Shown: positions 31,689-34,907 of the stretch, piece after piece
Layout of the letters: the number at the start of each line of letters is the position of its first letter
How positions within the stretch are numbered: the first letter of the stretch is position 1
Assembly (NCBI GenBank): GCA_028705495.1
Contig: JAQWDK010000021.1
Coordinates: 1 to 34,907, forward strand
Direction of reading: 5' to 3'
Length of the DNA: 34,907 nucleotides
From: Eubacteriales bacterium
GTDB taxonomy: Bacteria; Bacillota; Clostridia; Oscillospirales; CAG-382
Program-made: the position numbers and the translations under genes
The notes under the pieces: generated by a model
What the model saw: the letters and a program-made list of their open reading frames with translations, nothing else
The model's database searches: none
Told to the model about the DNA's origin: nothing

Positions 31689-32936
31689 ATGGGTTCAAAA
31701 CTTAACCTTGCAGAATTAATAAAAGAATATGAGTCATATAAAGCGCTTGGGCTCAAGCTCGACATGTCGAGAGGAAAACCCGCACCTGAACAGCTTGGTC
31801 TGTCTGATGATGTGCTCGGCGCATTGAAAACAAGCGCGGATTGCTTTGCTTCCGACGGAACGGACTGCCGCAATTATGGCGGACTGAATGGCATTTCGGA
31901 AGCGAGACGCCTTTTCGCCCAAATGCTTGAAGTGCCGGAAGAATGTGTTATTATCGGAGGAAACTCTAGTCTTAACATGATGTTTGATACAGCTCTCAGA
32001 GCATATACACATGGTGTAAAAAAAGGTGCAAAACCTTGGTCAAAATACGATAAAGTTACCTTTCTTTGCCCAGCTCCAGGATATGACAGGCATTTTGCGA
32101 TAACCGAATATCTCGGTATCAATATGATTGCAATCCCGATGACCGACGAGGGTCCCGATATGGATGTTGTCGAATCCTATGTTAAAAACGACGAAACAGT
32201 TAAAGGTTTTTGGTGCGTTCCACGTTATTCAAATCCTACGGGTATTACATACTCTGACAGAGTAGTAAAACGCTTAGCAGCACTTAAACCTAAAGCGGAT
32301 GATTTCAGAGTGTTCTGGGATGACGCTTATGCTGTCCACACACTTGAGGACAAGAGAACAAAGCTCCTGAATGTGCTCGAGGAAGCGAAAAAACATGGCA
32401 ATGAAGATTTATTCTATGTCTTCACTTCAACTTCAAAAATAACATTTGCAGGTGCAGGAATTGCGGCTCTTGCCTGCTCGCCGAACAATGTAGCAGCTGT
32501 ACTTGACAGCTTAAAGTGGCAGACAATCGGATATGATAAGCTCAATCAGTTAAGACACGCTAAAGTTTTTCCTAATATGGAAGCCATTGAAACCCATATG
32601 AAAAAGCACGCAGCACTCATACGCCCGAAATTTGAAGCTGTACTCAAAGCGTTTAGCGAGAAGCTTACGGGGCTTGCTGAAGTCGAGTGGACGAAACCGA
32701 CGGGTGGATATTTTATCAGCCTTGACGTTCCTACAGGATGTGCGAAGCGAGTAGTAATGATGGCTAAGGAAGCTGGTGTAACCCTCACACCGGCAGGCGC
32801 AACTTACCCCTATGGTAAAGACCCAGTGGATAGAAATATCCGTATCGCGCCTACCTATCCGAGCCTTGCTGAGCTTGAAAAAGCCCTTGATGTACTTTGC
32901 TGCTGTGTAAAGATAGTCGTAGCAGAGAAACAGTAA
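31689..32936 (+). CDS. Type-Ic aspartate aminotransferase family (PLP)
   Basis: A 415-residue fold-type I PLP enzyme: RGKPAPEQLGLS near residue 28, CRNYGGLNGISEARRLFA (substrate/PLP region), PRYSNPTGITYS, the PLP-binding Asp in FWDDAYAVH and the Schiff-base Lys in TSTSKITFAGAG. RGKPxxEQLxLS and CRNYGG are hallmarks of the Asp_aminotransf (PF12897) group, subgroup Ic of aspartate aminotransferases. It likely exchanges aspartate/oxaloacetate with glutamate/2-oxoglutarate; other amino acids are possible. The start at 31689 has GGAG 9 bases before it; TTG 31674 lies before the SD. A strong terminator follows. Confidence 0.88.
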   Translation: MGSKLNLAELIKEYESYKALGLKLDMSRGKPAPEQLGLSDDVLGALKTSADCFASDGTDCRNYGGLNGISEARRLFAQMLEVPEECVIIGGNSSLNMMFDTALRAYTHGVKKGAKPWSKYDKVTFLCPAPGYDRHFAITEYLGINMIAIPMTDEGPDMDVVESYVKNDETVKGFWCVPRYSNPTGITYSDRVVKRLAALKPKADDFRVFWDDAYAVHTLEDKRTKLLNVLEEAKKHGNEDLFYVFTSTSKITFAGAGIAALACSPNNVAAVLDSLKWQTIGYDKLNQLRHAKVFPNMEAIETHMKKHAALIRPKFEAVLKAFSEKLTGLAEVEWTKPTGGYFISLDVPTGCAKRVVMMAKEAGVTLTPAGATYPYGKDPVDRNIRIAPTYPSLAELEKALDVLCCCVKIVVAEKQ

Positions 32937-32960
32937 TATAAAAACCAAATATTAATAAAC

Positions 32961-32994
32961 AAAAAGCGGGAATATGCATTATGACCGCTTTTTT
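32961..32994 (+). terminator. Terminator of the aminotransferase gene
   Basis: AAAAAGCGG (32961-32969) pairs with CCGCTTTTT (32985-32993); 15-base loop; T run to 32994. Confidence 0.85.
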
Positions 32995-33091
32995 CGTTTT
33001 TGAATATACCTGAGTTGTAATAGCTCCCAAATTATTCAGACGCATCAATAAGAATTAATAACAAGAGGCAAATAACCGAAAATTTAATACA

Positions 33092-33149
33092 CAATATGTT
33101 CAATTTTTTTATAAAACATATTGACATCTTAAAGTTTTAATGCTACAAT
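33092..33149 (+). promoter_or_regulatory. Strong sigma-A promoter with overlapping inverted repeat (possible operator)
   Basis: TTGACA (33121-33126), 17-base spacer, TACAAT (33144-33149). A perfect 9-bp inverted repeat, CAATATGTT (33092-33100) with AACATATTG (33115-33123), has its right arm over the -35. The 14-base gap gives half-sites 23 bases centre to centre, about two helix turns. Confidence 0.75.
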
Positions 33150-33181
33150 CAAAACAGAAAATCGAAAGGGGATTTTTATTA

Positions 33182-34522
33182 ATGAAAAAGTTTTTAGCGA
33201 TCTTTCTTGCGGCTTTAATGCTTGTATCAGTATCTGTACTGATGGGCTCTGCAGCCGGTGAATTACTTGATCGTGTAAACGGAACAGACCTTGACGGCAC
33301 AGCTCTTATGATTAAGGGCGACGATATTCACGCAGTAGCTGACGGTTCAAAACAACCTGTTTACATCAACAAGATGAACAAAGCAGGTGCGGCTGGTGAC
33401 GCTGTTATTCTTACCGGCGACATCTTCTCACTTATCGGAGAAACCGACGAAGACTTCAAAGACTTCGCAGGTATCGTTGCTACTTACAACAGAACTCAGT
33501 ACAGATATGTTGTCACTGAAGTTCTCGCTGGCGGTGCAGACAAGTCCGATGTTGAGATTCCCGCAGATGGCTTTGCTCTCCTCGTAAGCACAGGTGATTC
33601 TACTGTTGATACTTGGAAAACAAAAGCAGGCACAAACAAAACAAATATCGGTCAGTACAAAGCAAACGACACAGTTGCAGTCCAGGGTCTTCCTGTTGGC
33701 GACGTTAAGTTTGATTTCTACAAAACATCCACCGCTCCTACTCTTGACGGCATAATCGGCGTTAACGAATACGGCGATGCAGTTATGGAAATCAACGGTC
33801 AGAGCCAGTTCTGTGACTACAGACATTTCGAAGCAAATGACCAGTATGCAACAGGTAAATTCTACGCTACATACGACGCAGATTATATCTACCTCGGCTG
33901 GGAAATCGACTCTGAAAACCACTACTATCCTGTAGGTACAGAAGATAGTGGCATGTGGGCAGTTGACTGTGTTCAGATTAACATCTCCACAATCAATCCT
34001 CGCGCAATGGAAAACCTCGAGCATTTCGACCGCTGGGCTGATACATATGGCGATTCAAAGTATATGTATCAAATCGGTGTTGGCGTAAATGAAAACGGCG
34101 AAACCAAGAAAGTTACCTGGATCGGCGCAGCTGGCGAATGGGAAGGCAAAGCAACCCGTGACGACAACGCAGGCAAGACTATTTACGAAGCAAAGCTTCC
34201 TAAAGCTGCCTTCGCAGTTGAAGGTTATGAGCTTGACCTCACAGACGGCAACAAAATAGGTATATCCTTCACAATCAATACTCACGACGGCACAAAACAG
34301 AGAGTTATTCGTCTCCGTGACGGCGGCGGTATCTTCGGTTCAAACGACTATTCAAAACATCCTGAAGTAACACTTAAGGGAACATATGTTGAACCTGTTG
34401 AATCTGAAGAAGAAAGCAAAGACGGTACACCTATCACAAGCGATATGACAGTTACAGTTTTCTCTATAATTGCAGTTATCGCTATGGCGGGTACAGTTTT
34501 AGCTCTCAAGAGAGCTCGCTAA
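33182..34522 (+). CDS. Secreted, membrane-anchored CBM9-like protein, probably abundant
   Basis: A 446-residue protein. The signal peptide is residues 1-25 (ALMLVSVSVLMGSAAG). Residues 26-180 form a domain I do not recognise, rich in beta-prone runs. From about 186 to 400 there is a CBM9-type carbohydrate-binding/DOMON-like domain: APTLDGIIGVNEYGDA, FYATYDADYIYLGWEID, MWAVDCVQINI. An acidic Glu/Ser linker (VEPVESEEESKDG) and a C-terminal membrane helix ending KRAR anchor it to the cell. Codon choice is visibly narrower than in neighbours (AAC, GAC, TAC, TTC, GGC favoured), which suggests high expression; the promoter and SD (AAAGGGG) are strong too. It may be a surface glycan-binding or S-layer-like protein (inference). 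Confidence 0.8.
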   Translation: MKKFLAIFLAALMLVSVSVLMGSAAGELLDRVNGTDLDGTALMIKGDDIHAVADGSKQPVYINKMNKAGAAGDAVILTGDIFSLIGETDEDFKDFAGIVATYNRTQYRYVVTEVLAGGADKSDVEIPADGFALLVSTGDSTVDTWKTKAGTNKTNIGQYKANDTVAVQGLPVGDVKFDFYKTSTAPTLDGIIGVNEYGDAVMEINGQSQFCDYRHFEANDQYATGKFYATYDADYIYLGWEIDSENHYYPVGTEDSGMWAVDCVQINISTINPRAMENLEHFDRWADTYGDSKYMYQIGVGVNENGETKKVTWIGAAGEWEGKATRDDNAGKTIYEAKLPKAAFAVEGYELDLTDGNKIGISFTINTHDGTKQRVIRLRDGGGIFGSNDYSKHPEVTLKGTYVEPVESEEESKDGTPITSDMTVTVFSIIAVIAMAGTVLALKRAR

Positions 34523-34573
34523 TTAATTGATTCTAAATTCTCAGCTTAAATAGCTTGAGAGAAAATAGTAAAG

Positions 34574-34605
34574 AAGATGGCGGGATAATTTTATCCTGCC
34601 ATCTT
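34574..34605 (+). terminator. Long hairpin after the CBM9-like gene
   Basis: A 15-bp stem with one G-T pair (34574-34588 with 34591-34605) and a very short loop. Only TTT follows in the stem end, so it may end transcription weakly or protect the mRNA 3' end. Confidence 0.6.
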
Positions 34606-34662
34606 TCGTAAAGCGTGTATTTAGTCCAGCATCGTAGCGTTCAGAGTAAAAAAGGTGATTTT

Positions 34663-34907
34663 ATGAAAAAGACTTTACTTTTTATTTTATGTATAACCGC
34701 AATTCTTTTTAGTATATACTCATGTGAAAGAGATAATGCTGATAGTTTGCCCGATGTTACCGATGAGACAGAGTTTAGGCTAAACGGTAATAATTACGTC
34801 TTTGTAAAGAACACAAATTTCAAAAAAGACTTTGATATAACCCTAAAACCAACCGAATTTGCAGAGCAAACAAAAACAAAAATAAATTCAAAACTAAAAA
34901 AAGTAGA
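34663..34907 (+). CDS. Lipoprotein, N-terminal part (cut by window end)
   Basis: ATG 34663 follows AAAAAGGTG by 6 bases. The first 81 codons are in the window and the frame is still open. MKKTLLFILCITAILF is a signal sequence; the Cys in SIYSC at residue 21 is a fair lipobox. A charged, Asn/Lys-rich mature part follows (RLNGNNYVFVKNTNFKKDF). No domain is recognised. Base composition is more AT-rich than that of its neighbours. Same strand as the CBM9-like gene but separated by a hairpin. Confidence 0.75.
   Translation, partial: MKKTLLFILCITAILFSIYSCERDNADSLPDVTDETEFRLNGNNYVFVKNTNFKKDFDITLKPTEFAEQTKTKINSKLKKV

Noticed and set aside
33428..34024. 198-codon minus-strand ORF inside the CBM9-like gene
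   Set aside because: A shadow of a strongly biased coding sequence; very Cys/Val-rich with no SD or known domain.

Overview
The window comes from a low- to moderate-GC, spore-forming, anaerobic Firmicute (class Clostridia, most like gut Oscillospirales). Sporulation genes are unmistakable: the spoIIGA-sigE pair, a CotJC-type coat protein, and an M50 protease of the SpoIVFB type. Anaerobic metabolism is shown by an NfnAB-type flavin-based transhydrogenase, a ferredoxin-type aldo/keto reductase and a D-lactate dehydrogenase. Promoters are Gram-positive sigma-A type and SD sequences are strong. No phage, transposon or CRISPR array was seen. The genus is an inference, not something read directly.

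Layout. 1-6.2 kb: end of cotJC; a divergent AraC regulator and Gfo/Idh dehydrogenase; then on the minus strand a GxDLY/SGNH lipoprotein followed by nfnA-nfnB. 6.2-9.0 kb: a Cys-rich probable spore protein with no ordinary start codon, rlmA, and nagA overlapping rlmA. 9.0-12.6 kb: sigE-spoIIGA (minus), a 64-residue membrane protein, an M50 protease and a Noc-like ParB protein. 12.8-13.5 kb: a GH25 lysozyme.

13.6-20.0 kb is one amino-sugar operon. A clean promoter leads into a 20-codon leader ORF whose stop lies in a hairpin. Next come a sugar nucleotidyltransferase, a cytoplasmic GH109-like NAD-dependent glycosidase, a NahK-type N-acetylhexosamine 1-kinase, nagB, an N-acylglucosamine 2-epimerase and a DUF4430 surface protein with a sortase-like tail. 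Together with nagA at 7.9 kb this suggests intracellular handling of GalNAc, GlcNAc and ManNAc from host glycans: release by GH109, 1-phosphorylation by NahK and nucleotide activation on one branch; ManNAc/GlcNAc interconversion and NagA/NagB entry to fructose-6-phosphate on the other.

20.0-25.7 kb: 97-bp tandem repeats with long hairpins, then galM, a ferredoxin-type aldo/keto reductase, an ECF-transporter S component, and an 860-residue ORF joining a DUF1893 domain to a GHL6/GH42-like hydrolase. A perfect SD and ATG at the junction suggest two genes that have lost the stop between them, or two products from one frame. 25.7-26.5 kb: a tRNA Gly-Arg-His cluster (minus) with repeated terminator modules. 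26.5-34.9 kb: a SUV3-like helicase, ldhA, a HAD phosphatase, asnS, a type-Ic aminotransferase, a probably highly expressed secreted CBM9-like protein, and the start of a lipoprotein cut off by the window.

Most promising points: the DUF1893-hydrolase fusion beside an ECF S component; the GH109/NahK/nucleotidyltransferase/AGE operon with its attenuator-like leader; the near-identical hairpin plus SD module in front of both sigE and the nucleotidyltransferase gene; and the 97-bp hairpin repeats.
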